In this document: piece after piece, positions 19,262 to 27,344 of the stretch | How the letters are laid out: every line of letters starts with the position of its first letter | Position numbering within the stretch: the stretch's first letter is position 1 | The notes under the pieces: model-generated | Told to the model about the DNA's origin: nothing | The model's database searches: none | What the model saw: only the letters and a program-made list of their open reading frames with translations | Made by a program: the position numbers and the translations under genes | Source: Variovorax boronicumulans | GTDB taxonomy: Bacteria; Pseudomonadota; Gammaproteobacteria; Burkholderiales; Burkholderiaceae_C | NCBI RefSeq assembly: GCF_029892485.1 | Contig: NZ_JARXVG010000001.1 | Span: 930,001 to 994,000 of the forward strand | Direction: 5' to 3' | DNA length: 64,000 nucleotides

Positions 19262-20196
19262 CAGAGGGGCTTGGTCAGATACACCGCCTCGCGCCCCACG
19301 ATCACGCGCTGCGCGGGCATGAAGATCGTGCAGTCGTCGCACGGTGCGCGGATCTCGTCCGGGCCGTTGGTCGCGATCAGCTCGCCCTTGGCAAAGGTCT
19401 CGAAGCCGATCAGCGGCCGCACGAACGCGAAGTCCGCCGACTTGATGACGTGCGTCTGCAGCAGCTGAAAACGGCGCTGCGGCGCGGGCGCAGGCGTGGC
19501 CGGGTCCTTGTCGACGAGCCCGAAGTACGCGAGAAAGTCGTAAGTGACGGCGGTGGCCAGCACCGACGCCGAGCGCAGAAAGTGCTGGCCGCACTCGACC
19601 ACCATCGCCACGCCCTTGCCGTCCGGGCCGCCGTGGCTGCCGTACTGGATCAGCGGCGTGCCCGAGCCCAGGCCGTCGGGCATCACGAGGTGCACCGACG
19701 GGCGACCGATGGCCAGTGCCACCTCGGCGTTGCGCTCGAACGCCGGGTAGACCCAGAACGGCACGACGGGCTGGCTGGTCGAGTGGATGTCCAGGATGTG
19801 ATCGGCGGCGTCCACCACCGGCCGCAGCACGCGCGCGCGGCGCAGCTCGGGGCTGTCCTCGCCGCCGTCCAGCCATTCGGGCGACCAGATGCGGTTGAGG
19901 TTGTGCACGATCTGGCGGCTGTCGTAGGGGGACTCTTCCTTGAACGACTCGTAGGCGTCGATGTTGGCGAAGGCCACGGTGAGCGTGCCGATCTTCGGGC
20001 GCACGTCGTTGTCGAGCAGGTGGGTGGCGGCGGTCATGCCGCAGATTTCGTTGCCGTGCGTGAGCGCATTGATCAGCACGTGCGGGCCGGGCTTGCCGGA
20101 CTCGAAGCGGTGGACGTAGTCGATGCCGACGTTGCCTTGGCGGTAGGCGGAGAGGTCGCGGGGGAGGACTTCGAGGGCGGGGGGAGATTGGGTCAT
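19261..20196 (-). CDS. M14-family succinylglutamate desuccinylase / aspartoacylase-like amidohydrolase
   Basis: Zinc-dependent amidohydrolase of the AstE/AspA group, 311 residues. The zinc ligands are H47 and E50 in THGNE and H138 in DIHST. The substrate-binding pair N101-R102 lies in HNLNRIW. The catalytic Glu is probably in VVECGQHF (about residue 211). There is no signal peptide, so the enzyme is cytoplasmic. It probably removes an acyl group from an N-acyl amino acid or similar amide, but the exact substrate is not readable. It overlaps the DoxX-like gene downstream. The 5' end is unusually G/T-rich on the plus strand. Confidence 0.87.
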   Translation of the reverse strand: MTQSPPALEVLPRDLSAYRQGNVGIDYVHRFESGKPGPHVLINALTHGNEICGMTAATHLLDNDVRPKIGTLTVAFANIDAYESFKEESPYDSRQIVHNLNRIWSPEWLDGGEDSPELRRARVLRPVVDAADHILDIHSTSQPVVPFWVYPAFERNAEVALAIGRPSVHLVMPDGLGSGTPLIQYGSHGGPDGKGVAMVVECGQHFLRSASVLATAVTYDFLAYFGLVDKDPATPAPAPQRRFQLLQTHVIKSADFAFVRPLIGFETFAKGELIATNGPDEIRAPCDDCTIFMPAQRVIVGREAVYLTKPL

Positions 20197-20277
20197 GGGG
20201 CTGTGGGCGTTGAAGCGATGCGGTCGGGCGAGTTTGCTACAGCCGACGAATCCGCGCTTCAGGCGCCATGACCGGTT

Positions 20278-20309
20278 TTCGGGTTCGATTCGGTCGAATC
20301 GAACCCGAA
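20278..20309. repeat. Perfect 14-bp palindrome between two minus-strand genes
   Basis: TTCGGGTTCGATTC and its exact reverse complement flank a GGTC loop. It lies 7 nt beyond the stop of the metallo-hydrolase gene and 81 nt before the M14 gene start. No T-run follows the stem on the minus strand, so a classical terminator is doubtful, though a strong hairpin here could still end or stabilise the transcript. The arm resembles the T-arm sequence of tRNA (GGTTCGATTC), but no tRNA is present. Confidence 0.75.
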
Positions 20310-20316
20310 GGGAGGC

Positions 20317-21285
20317 TCAGCGCACCTGCTGGTAATCCACAGGCACCCACACATACCCCGAGCCTTCGGCCCGGATGCGCCCCAGCCCCGGGAACGGCAG
20401 GTGCGCGCTGCCCACCAGGTAGCGCCCCTTGGCCGCATCGGCATACGCCTTCTTGCGCTCCGCCGCGGCGGTCTTTGAATCGGTGTCGAACGAGATGGTC
20501 ACCTGCGGCTGCACGAACTGCACCGAGGCCACGTGCATCAGGTCGCCCCACAGCACAAGCTTCTGGCCCTTGGACTCGAGCACGTAGGTGTTGTGGCCGG
20601 GTGTGTGGCCGTGGGCGGGCACGGCCTTGATGCCGGGCAGGAGGTCGGTGTCGCCCTTCATGGGCTTGAACTTGCCGGCTTCGACGTAGGGGTTCAGCGA
20701 CGACTGCGCACCCTGGAAGAAGCCCTTCATCTCGGGCGTGGCCTTCTCCAGGTTGGCCTTGCTGAGCCAGAAGTCGGCGTCTTCCTGGCCGGCGTGGATC
20801 GTGGCGTTGGGAAAGGCCAGCTTGCCGTCGACGATGAGGCCGCCGACGTGGTCGCCGTGCATGTGGGTGATGAAAACGTCGTCGACCTGCTCGGGCTTGT
20901 AGCCGGCAGCCAGCAGGTTGTTGCGCAGGTTGCCCAGCGTGGGACCGAAGAGCGTGCCTGCACCGGTGTCGATCAACACCAGTTTGCTGCCGGTGTTGAC
21001 AAGGTAGCTGTTCACCGAGGTGGGCACCAGGTCCTTCTTGAAGGAGCGGTCGAGCAGCTTGCCGACCTGGGCCTGGGTGGTGTTGGTGAGCAGCTTCTTC
21101 ACTTCCAGGTCGATGGTGCCGTCGAAGAGCGCGGTGACTTCGAAGTCGCCGAGCATCATGCGGTAGAAGCCCGGCGCCTGGGTGCGGACCTGGGGGGCGC
21201 CCGCATGTGCCGCAAACGAAAGCATCAGCACGCTGCTTGCCAATGCGGCAAGGCCGCGGCGCAGCCAGTGGGTGGGGTGGGTCAT
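20317..21285 (-). CDS. Exported metallo-beta-lactamase-fold hydrolase
   Basis: A 322-residue periplasmic hydrolase. A signal peptide covers about residues 1-29 (ending AAHAGA). The MBL signature H141-M-H143-G-D145-H146 is intact, with further zinc ligands H231 (AHGHTPGH) and D248 (LWGDLMH). The overall layout is that of the quorum-quenching lactonase / PNGM-like subgroup often annotated simply as MBL fold metallo-hydrolase; export argues for an extracytoplasmic substrate. It lies downstream of amt on the same strand after an 82-bp gap. Confidence 0.9.
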   Translation of the reverse strand: MTHPTHWLRRGLAALASSVLMLSFAAHAGAPQVRTQAPGFYRMMLGDFEVTALFDGTIDLEVKKLLTNTTQAQVGKLLDRSFKKDLVPTSVNSYLVNTGSKLVLIDTGAGTLFGPTLGNLRNNLLAAGYKPEQVDDVFITHMHGDHVGGLIVDGKLAFPNATIHAGQEDADFWLSKANLEKATPEMKGFFQGAQSSLNPYVEAGKFKPMKGDTDLLPGIKAVPAHGHTPGHNTYVLESKGQKLVLWGDLMHVASVQFVQPQVTISFDTDSKTAAAERKKAYADAAKGRYLVGSAHLPFPGLGRIRAEGSGYVWVPVDYQQVR

Positions 21286-21367
21286 GGGGTTCTTCCTTCT
21301 CCGGCTTGTCTTTAGAGGGGGCGAAGAATAGCCCACCAGCCCAACCCTGCCCGCCGGGCGGCCATCC

Positions 21368-22570
21368 TTACCAGTTGACTTCGCGCTCCGGCGTGGCCGA
21401 GATGTGGTGGATCGACAGGTCGGCGCCGTCGTATTCCTCTTCCTGCGTCAGGCGCAGGCCCATCGTGGCCTTGAGCGCGCCGTACACCGCCGCGCCCGCG
21501 AGAGCTGCCCAGGCCACGCCCATCAACGTGCCCATGAGTTGCGCCCACACGTTCACGCCGCCGATGCCGCCCAGCGCCTGCGTGCCGAAGAGGCCCGCCG
21601 CGATGCCGCCCCAGGTGCCGCACAGGCCGTGCAGCGGCCACACGCCGAGCACGTCGTCGATCTTCCATTTGTTCTGCGTGAGCGTGAACATGGAGACGAA
21701 GATGGCGCCTGCCACGCCGCCCACCACCAGCGCGCCCAGCGGGTGCATCAGGTCGGAGCCGGCGCACACGGCCACGAGGCCGGCGAGCGGGCCGTTGTAG
21801 ACGAAGCCCGGGTCGTTCTTGCCCATGGCCAGCGCCACCAGCGTGCCGCCGACCATCGCCATGAGCGAGTTGACGGCCACCAGGCCCGAGATCTTGTCGA
21901 TGCTCTGCGCGCTCATCACGTTGAAGCCGAACCAGCCCACGCACAGCACCCACGCACCGAGCGCGAGGAACGGAATGTTCGACGGCGGATGCGCGCTCAG
22001 CGAGCCATCGCCGCGGTAGCGGTTGCGGCGCGCGCCCAAAAGGATGACCGCCGGCAGCGCCAGCCAGCCGCCCACCGCATGCACCACCACCGAGCCCGCG
22101 AAGTCATGGAACTCGTGGCCGGTGACCGAGGCGATCCAGCCCTGGATGCCGAAGTGCTTGTTCCAGGCGATGCCCTCGAAGAGCGGATACACCACGCCGA
22201 CGATCACCGCCGTGGCGATGAGCTGCGGCCAGAACTTGGCGCGCTCGGCGATGCCGCCCGAAATGATGGCCGGAATGGCCGCGGCGAAGGTCAGCAGGAA
22301 GAAGAACTTCACCAGCTCGTAGCCGCTCCTGGCTGCCAGCTCGGTCGCGCCCACGAAGAAGTGAGTGCCGTAGGCCACGCCGTAGCCCACCAGGAAGTAC
22401 ACGATGGTCGAGACCGAGAAGTCGACCAATATCTTCACCAGCGCATTGACCTGGTTCTTCTTGCGCACGGTGCCCAGTTCCAGAAAGGCAAAACCGGCAT
22501 GCATGGCCAACACCATGATGGCGCCGAGAAGGATGAACAGCGCATCTGCGCCCTGTTTGAGTGCGTCCAT
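21368..22570 (-). CDS. amt: Ammonium transporter
   Basis: Inner-membrane ammonium channel of the Amt/Mep/Rh family, 400 residues and about eleven helices. Family motifs are FAFLELGTVRKKNQ near the N-terminus, FAAAIPAIISGGIAERAKF (about 93-112), and DFAGSVVVHAVGGW. The start at 22570 skips an upstream in-frame ATG at 22612 because the shorter form gives the usual N-terminus (MDALKQGADALFILLG). The usual glnK partner is not adjacent. A sigma-54 type promoter at 22643-22656 fits nitrogen-limitation control. Confidence 0.92.
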   Translation of the reverse strand: MDALKQGADALFILLGAIMVLAMHAGFAFLELGTVRKKNQVNALVKILVDFSVSTIVYFLVGYGVAYGTHFFVGATELAARSGYELVKFFFLLTFAAAIPAIISGGIAERAKFWPQLIATAVIVGVVYPLFEGIAWNKHFGIQGWIASVTGHEFHDFAGSVVVHAVGGWLALPAVILLGARRNRYRGDGSLSAHPPSNIPFLALGAWVLCVGWFGFNVMSAQSIDKISGLVAVNSLMAMVGGTLVALAMGKNDPGFVYNGPLAGLVAVCAGSDLMHPLGALVVGGVAGAIFVSMFTLTQNKWKIDDVLGVWPLHGLCGTWGGIAAGLFGTQALGGIGGVNVWAQLMGTLMGVAWAALAGAAVYGALKATMGLRLTQEEEYDGADLSIHHISATPEREVNW

Positions 22571-22599
22571 GGGAGCTTCTTGCAGTTTTTGGTTGGAAT

Positions 22600-22676
22600 T
22601 GGTGCATCGCATCCGGATTGCCCGGCGCGATGGTGCAAGGAAGCAAAAATGGTGCCTAAAAGCTCTTCGATGGTGC
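22600..22676 (-). promoter_or_regulatory. Sigma-54 type promoter and repeated GCACCA sites upstream of amt
   Basis: On the minus strand, 22656-22643 reads GGCAC, five bases, TTGC, which is the -24/-12 pattern of sigma-54 promoters with exact spacing; it lies about 73 nt before the amt start. GCACCA occurs four times on the same strand (plus-strand TGGTGC at 22600, 22631, 22650 and 22671). GCACCA is the half-site of NtrC operators, although here the copies are direct rather than inverted. This supports NtrC/RpoN control, by inference. Confidence 0.65.
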
Positions 22677-22729
22677 GAAACGAGCCATAACGGCGCGCTT
22701 ACGCACCGGAACAGGCTGCTTTGGCCTGC

Positions 22730-23686
22730 TCAGCCCACGGCGCCGGCGCGCAACGCGTCGCGATAGCGCCGGCTGCAGGGCACCGAGGTGCCGTCGTGCA
22801 TGTGCAGCTTGGCGTCACCGCCGTCCAGAGGCTCGATTTCCTTGATGCGCGCGAGGTTCACCGCATGGCTTCGGTGCACGCGCACGAACCTGGCCGGGTC
22901 CAGTTGGGTCAGGAAATCGGTGAGCGTGGCGCGCAGCAGGTAGTCGTGGCCGTTGACGTGAAGGCCGACGTAGTTGCCCTCGGCCTGGAGCCAGTCGATG
23001 TCGGTGGCGGCGATGAGGAATTCGCGGCGCAGCTTGCGAACCAGAAAGCGCTCGGGGCGCGTTGGGGTCGGTGGCGGCGGCGGGCTTGCCTCCGGCTCGG
23101 GAGGTGCGTCGTCGGGGGCGGGCAATGACGGTGGCGGTGCGGCTTCGGGCGGATCGGACACCCCCGCCTCCGGCGCATCGAGCACCCTCGCCTCGCCCTG
23201 CAGCCGCAACATGAAAAGCCGGTAGGCCCAGATCCCGAAGACGATCGACACGTAGACCCGCACGTCCTTCAGGTATTCGTAGCCCCACTGCCCGGTCCAC
23301 CCGCCGAAGTCGTAGCGCCCGCCGGCCATGGCGTAGACCAGAGAGCGCACCGCGAACATGCCTGCCACGTGCGCCAGGCTGATGGCCACGCTGGCCACCA
23401 CGTGCCCAGCCAGAAAAAGCACCCAGCGGCGCGGCATCAGCGGCGCCAGCCGGCGCTCGATGGCGACGAACACCGGAATCAGCATCAGCAGCACCAGGTG
23501 GCTCGATCCCTCCCAGGTAACGATTTCCCAGGTCGCGCGCGGCACGGCGCGGTTGCGGGCATCGACCACCGCGACCATGGTGCTGAACACGCCCTGCAGC
23601 GTCATCAGCACGATCCAGAAGCCCGCTTCCACGTAGCGGCGGATCGGCTCGTAGCGCTCGTACAGGTTCCGGTGGGACGCTTTCAT
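22730..23686 (-). CDS. Membrane-bound LytTR DNA-binding regulator
   Basis: A 318-residue regulator without a receiver domain. Four hydrophobic segments occupy about residues 20-160 (FWIVLMTLQGVF, HLVLLMLIPVFVAI, WVLFLAGHVVASVAI, and one near 150). A long Pro/Glu-rich linker (about 175-215) leads to a C-terminal LytTR domain (EFLIAATDIDWLQAEGNYV, FVRVHRSHAVNL). A membrane-tethered LytTR protein would sense directly at the membrane and bind DNA without phosphorylation. The start at ATG 23686 gives a conventional N-terminus; upstream in-frame codons are Arg-rich. It is divergent from the acyltransferase gene 155 bp away, a candidate target. Confidence 0.85.
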   Translation of the reverse strand: MKASHRNLYERYEPIRRYVEAGFWIVLMTLQGVFSTMVAVVDARNRAVPRATWEIVTWEGSSHLVLLMLIPVFVAIERRLAPLMPRRWVLFLAGHVVASVAISLAHVAGMFAVRSLVYAMAGGRYDFGGWTGQWGYEYLKDVRVYVSIVFGIWAYRLFMLRLQGEARVLDAPEAGVSDPPEAAPPPSLPAPDDAPPEPEASPPPPPTPTRPERFLVRKLRREFLIAATDIDWLQAEGNYVGLHVNGHDYLLRATLTDFLTQLDPARFVRVHRSHAVNLARIKEIEPLDGGDAKLHMHDGTSVPCSRRYRDALRAGAVG

Positions 23687-23841
23687 GCCGGGGATTCTCG
23701 CCATCTGCGCGATGGCGGGGCGAATTTCGTCCCGCCGGGGGCACCGCTCGTCACAAAGGCCGGGCGATCCGTCCCGCGGCCGCCCCACCGCGCACCGCCG
23801 GGCCACACCATCGTCCCACTTTCTGTTTCGAGGACCCTGAA

Positions 23842-25065
23842 ATGAACCTCCCGACGCCTCTGCCCGACGCCAGCCGACGCCACGACATCGACGCGCTGCG
23901 CGCCCTGGCCTTCCTGTTCGTGATCCTCTATCACGTGGCGATGTACTACGTCGCCGACTGGCCCTGGCACCTGAAAAGCCCGCACGCAGCCGAATGGTTG
24001 CAGTGGCCGATGCGGGTGCTGAACCTCTGGCGCATGGACCTGGTGTTTTTGATCTCCGGCGTGTCGCTCGGCTTCCTCGCCCGCCATCAGGGCACGGGGG
24101 CGCTGCTGCGCAGCCGCGGCGCCCGGCTGATGCTGCCGCTGGTGTTCGGAATGCTGGTGATCGTGCCCTATCAGGCCTACGCGCAGGGCGCGGCCAACGG
24201 GCTGGTCGCGCCGGGCTTCGGCGCCTTCTTGCTGCGCTACCTGTCGATGGCCGAGCCGTGGCCCAAGCGCGCCTTCGACGGCGCGGAGTTCGGCATCACC
24301 TGGAACCACCTCTGGTACCTGCCCTATCTGTTTGCGTACACCGCGCTGGTCGCGCTGACGCTGCCGCTGTGGAAATCGCCGGCCGGCCAGTGGGTGCGCC
24401 GCCGGTTCAACGCGCTGCGCGGCTGGAAGTTGCTGCTGCTGCCGGTGCTGCCGCTTCTGGCGTGGACGGTGCTTCTGGCCCCGCATTTCCCGCCCACGCA
24501 CAACCTGGTGCGCGACTTCTACCTGCACGCGATCTACCTCACCGTGTTCCTCTACGGCTACTGGATGGGCGTGGACACGGGCATCTGGAAGGAACTGGAG
24601 CGGCTGCGACGGGTGTCGCTGGTGCTGGCGCTCGTGGCGATCGGCACCTTCATCGCTCTGCGGGTCGGCGCGCGGGGATCGGCGCCGGGCCTGCTCATCG
24701 ACCTGCTGCGCACGCTTTATATGTGGCTGGCCATCGCGACCATCCTGGGCCACGGCCACCGCCATCTGAACCGCCCGTGGCTCTGGCTGCGCTGGGCCAA
24801 CGAGTCGGTCTACCCCTGGTACGTGCTGCACCAGACGCTGATCATCGTCGGCGTGACCGTGCTGGCGCCGCTCGCGCTCGGCCCGGTGCTGGAGCCCGCG
24901 CTGCTGGTGGCGCTGACCATCCTGGGCTGCTGGCTGCTGACCGACGGGCTGATCCGCCGCGCCAACTGGCTGCGCCCACTGTTCGGACTGAAGCTCAGGC
25001 GGCAGGCTTCGGCTGAATCTCTTCCACCGGAACCAGGATGGCGTTCCCCGTCGCCACGAGCTTGA
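23842..25065 (+). CDS. Membrane acyltransferase, acyltransferase-3 / OpgC-like
   Basis: A 407-residue polytopic membrane protein of the acyltransferase 3 family (PF01757), with about ten helices. The opening RRHDIDALRALAFLFVILYH carries the Arg and His residues typical of the family's cytoplasmic catalytic face, and the downstream WNHLWYLPYLF and LHQTLI motifs match. Members O-acylate periplasmic glucans or surface polysaccharides; the acceptor here is unknown. The last 71 nt overlap the convergent thioesterase gene, so the C-terminal about 23 residues (Pro/Ser-rich) may be a read-on tail. Confidence 0.87.
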   Translation: MNLPTPLPDASRRHDIDALRALAFLFVILYHVAMYYVADWPWHLKSPHAAEWLQWPMRVLNLWRMDLVFLISGVSLGFLARHQGTGALLRSRGARLMLPLVFGMLVIVPYQAYAQGAANGLVAPGFGAFLLRYLSMAEPWPKRAFDGAEFGITWNHLWYLPYLFAYTALVALTLPLWKSPAGQWVRRRFNALRGWKLLLLPVLPLLAWTVLLAPHFPPTHNLVRDFYLHAIYLTVFLYGYWMGVDTGIWKELERLRRVSLVLALVAIGTFIALRVGARGSAPGLLIDLLRTLYMWLAIATILGHGHRHLNRPWLWLRWANESVYPWYVLHQTLIIVGVTVLAPLALGPVLEPALLVALTILGCWLLTDGLIRRANWLRPLFGLKLRRQASAESLPPEPGWRSPSPRA

Positions 25066-25429
25066 GCGCGTCCTCGCCTTTTCCTTCGGCCTGCGCATAG
25101 AGCTCGGCCGCGACGAACACCTGCTTGCGCCCCGCCTTCACCACCCGGCCGCGCGCCACGAACGCGCGGCCGATGGCCGGCGAGATGCAGTTCACCGAGA
25201 AATGCGAGGCCAGCACGCGGCCCGCCTGCGTGGCGGCCGCGTAGCCGCTCACGGTGTCCAGCAGCGCGGCGATCATGCCGGCGTGCAGGAAGCCGGCGTA
25301 CTGGCCCATGTCTTCCTCGCGCCAGTTCATGCGCAGTTCGGCTTCGCCGTCGGCGGCCCGGTGGACTTCGAAGCCGGCCCAGCGATTGAACGAAGCGGTG
25401 CGGTTGATGGCCTGGATGGTGTCGAGCAT
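24995..25429 (-). CDS. PaaI-like hotdog thioesterase
   Basis: A 144-residue hotdog-fold acyl-CoA thioesterase. The motif QYAGFLHAGMIAALLDTVSGYAA (about 43-65) carries the HGG-like turn LHAG and the acidic residue D59 used in catalysis. AAGGAGA precedes the ATG at 25429 by a good distance. The protein ends in PVEEIQPKPAA. Overlap of 71 nt with the convergent acyltransferase is real, since both reading frames look genuine up to their ends. Confidence 0.88.
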   Translation of the reverse strand: MLDTIQAINRTASFNRWAGFEVHRAADGEAELRMNWREEDMGQYAGFLHAGMIAALLDTVSGYAAATQAGRVLASHFSVNCISPAIGRAFVARGRVVKAGRKQVFVAAELYAQAEGKGEDALKLVATGNAILVPVEEIQPKPAA

Positions 25430-25648
25430 GGGAGTTCTCCTTGGAACGGGAATGCGTTGGCGATGTGGACGAACCCACTCTACGAACCACGCCCGCCGTG
25501 CGTCGTCGCACGCGTGACCGGAAACGCCGTGGCGGTTGCATTGGCGACAGCAGCCGCCCTCGATGAATTTTTTTTGACGGCGCCTTAACCCCGCCAGACG
25601 AGCCCGGCCGTATGAGTGGACACAACCATCCACTCTCGAAGGCTCTCC

Positions 25649-27289
25649 ATGAAAGCACCGTCCGCCCTTCTGCTCCGCGCCACCGCCGTCGCAGCCGCAG
25701 CCGCCTGGCTGGCCATGAACGCCAGCGCCCAGGTGCAGCCCCCGGCCCCGGCCGATTCGCGCATCACCCAGGTCAAGGTCTACCCCGGCAGCGCCACCGT
25801 GGAGCGCGTGGCGCGCGTCGCAGCGGGCAGCCGCTCGGTCACTTTTGCGTGCCTGCCGGCGGGGCTGGACGTGCAGAGCCTGCAGGTGTCGGCCGATGCG
25901 TCGGTGCGGGTGGGCGAGACCTCGGTGCTCAACGAGCAGCGCGAACTCTCGGCGCGCTGCGCGACCAGCGCGCTCGATGGCCGCATCCGCGATCTCGAGG
26001 ACCAGAAGGCCGCGCTGCAAGCCGAGAGCGATGCGCTCGGCCTGGTGACGGGCTATCTCAAGGGCCTCTCGGGCGGCAGCGGTGACTCGGCGCAGGGCGC
26101 CCGTGCGCCGCTGGACGCGCGCAACCTCGCCGCGATGACCGATGCGATGCGCCGCACGGGACAGGATTCGCTGCTGAAGCAGCATCAGCTCGCGCGCAAG
26201 CAGGGCGACATCGACCGCCAGCTCAACCCGCTGATCGCCGAGCGCACGCGCTCGCAGGGCAACGGCGCGCAGGTGGTGGCCGTGACTGTCACGCTGGCCG
26301 CAAGCGCCGATGCCGAAGTGAAGCTCAGCTACCAGGTCAACGGCCCCGGCTGGACGCCCACCTACCGCGCCCTGCTCGACACCACCACGCGCAAGGTGCG
26401 CATCGAACGGCAGGCGCTGGTGGCGCAAGCCACGGGCGAAGACTGGCGCGGCGTGAAGCTGGTGCTCTCCACCGGTCAGCCGCGCCGCGAGACCACGGGC
26501 CGCATGCCGGGCGCATGGCGCATCGGCATCGAGCCGCCGCCGCAGCCGCAGCGTGCACGGGCCGACATGGCGTACCCGGCGGCGCCGGCACCGGTCATGG
26601 CGAGTGCGCCGTCCGCCAAGGAATCGGCCATGGAGCGCCGCGCACCGCTGTTCGACGTGAGCGTGTTCGACAGCAGCTTCGCCACCGAATTCTCGGTACC
26701 GCAGAGCATCGATGTGCCCTCCAACGGCCAGCGCGTGACGATGCCGCTCGGCCAGTACGAAGACACCGCGAAGCTCGCCTCGCGCACCAGCCCGCGCGTG
26801 GATGCCAGCGCCTTCTTGGTTGCCGATCTTGCGCAGCCTGCGGGCGTGTGGCCGGCAGGCCCGATGCAGCTCTACCGCGACGGCAATTTCGTCGGCAACG
26901 GCCAGTGGACGGCGCCGAGCGATGCGCGCCTGACACTCTCCTTCGGCCGCGACGAGCTGGTGCGCGTGCAGGCCGAGCCCGAGAAAGACAACCAGGGCAC
27001 GGGCGGTTTCGCCGGCACGCGCGCCGAGCGCAAGGTGCAGCGCGCCTACGTGGTCGAGAACCGCCACCGCACACCCATCGCGGTGCAGGTGCTCGAGGCG
27101 GCGCCGGTGTCGATCGACGAGCAGGTGCGGGTGGCTGCGCAGTTCTCGCCGCAGCCGGGCGAACTCGCGTGGAACAAGCAGCCGGGCCTGGCGATGTGGA
27201 GCTTCGACCTCGAGGCCGGCAAGACGGCACGCGTGGCGGCCGACTACACGATCAGCTATCCGAAGGACGCGCGGCTGCAGATGCGCTGA
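25649..27289 (+). CDS. MuiA-family (mucoidy inhibitor-like) exported protein
   Basis: A 546-residue protein with a signal peptide (about 1-29, ending NASAQ). A DUF4140 N-terminal domain (RITQVKVYPGSATVERVA, about 38-135) is followed by a coiled-coil stretch and a C-terminal DUF4139 domain (SYQVNGPGWTPTYRALLD onward). This arrangement defines the TIGR02231 'mucoidy inhibitor MuiA' family; the biochemical function is not established. ATG 25649 follows GAAGGCT; the GTG at 25616 would extend the signal sequence without benefit. Convergent with the GTPase gene. Confidence 0.85.
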   Translation: MKAPSALLLRATAVAAAAAWLAMNASAQVQPPAPADSRITQVKVYPGSATVERVARVAAGSRSVTFACLPAGLDVQSLQVSADASVRVGETSVLNEQRELSARCATSALDGRIRDLEDQKAALQAESDALGLVTGYLKGLSGGSGDSAQGARAPLDARNLAAMTDAMRRTGQDSLLKQHQLARKQGDIDRQLNPLIAERTRSQGNGAQVVAVTVTLAASADAEVKLSYQVNGPGWTPTYRALLDTTTRKVRIERQALVAQATGEDWRGVKLVLSTGQPRRETTGRMPGAWRIGIEPPPQPQRARADMAYPAAPAPVMASAPSAKESAMERRAPLFDVSVFDSSFATEFSVPQSIDVPSNGQRVTMPLGQYEDTAKLASRTSPRVDASAFLVADLAQPAGVWPAGPMQLYRDGNFVGNGQWTAPSDARLTLSFGRDELVRVQAEPEKDNQGTGGFAGTRAERKVQRAYVVENRHRTPIAVQVLEAAPVSIDEQVRVAAQFSPQPGELAWNKQPGLAMWSFDLEAGKTARVAADYTISYPKDARLQMR

Positions 27290-27320
27290 GCGAGCGCGTT
27301 CAGAAGCATCTGGCTGGTGG

Positions 27321-27342
27321 CGCGCCCGATCTCGCGGGCGCG
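27321..27342. terminator. GC-rich stem-loop between convergent genes
   Basis: CGCGCCCG and CGGGCGCG pair around a 6-nt loop in the 55-bp gap between the MuiA-like gene and the GTPase gene. No T-run is present, so it is only a weak terminator candidate. Confidence 0.35.
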
Positions 27343-27344
27343 GC

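Noticed and set aside
20278..20309. Palindrome read as a prophage attachment site because of its T-arm similarity
   Set aside because: There is no integrase, no tRNA and no second copy in the window.
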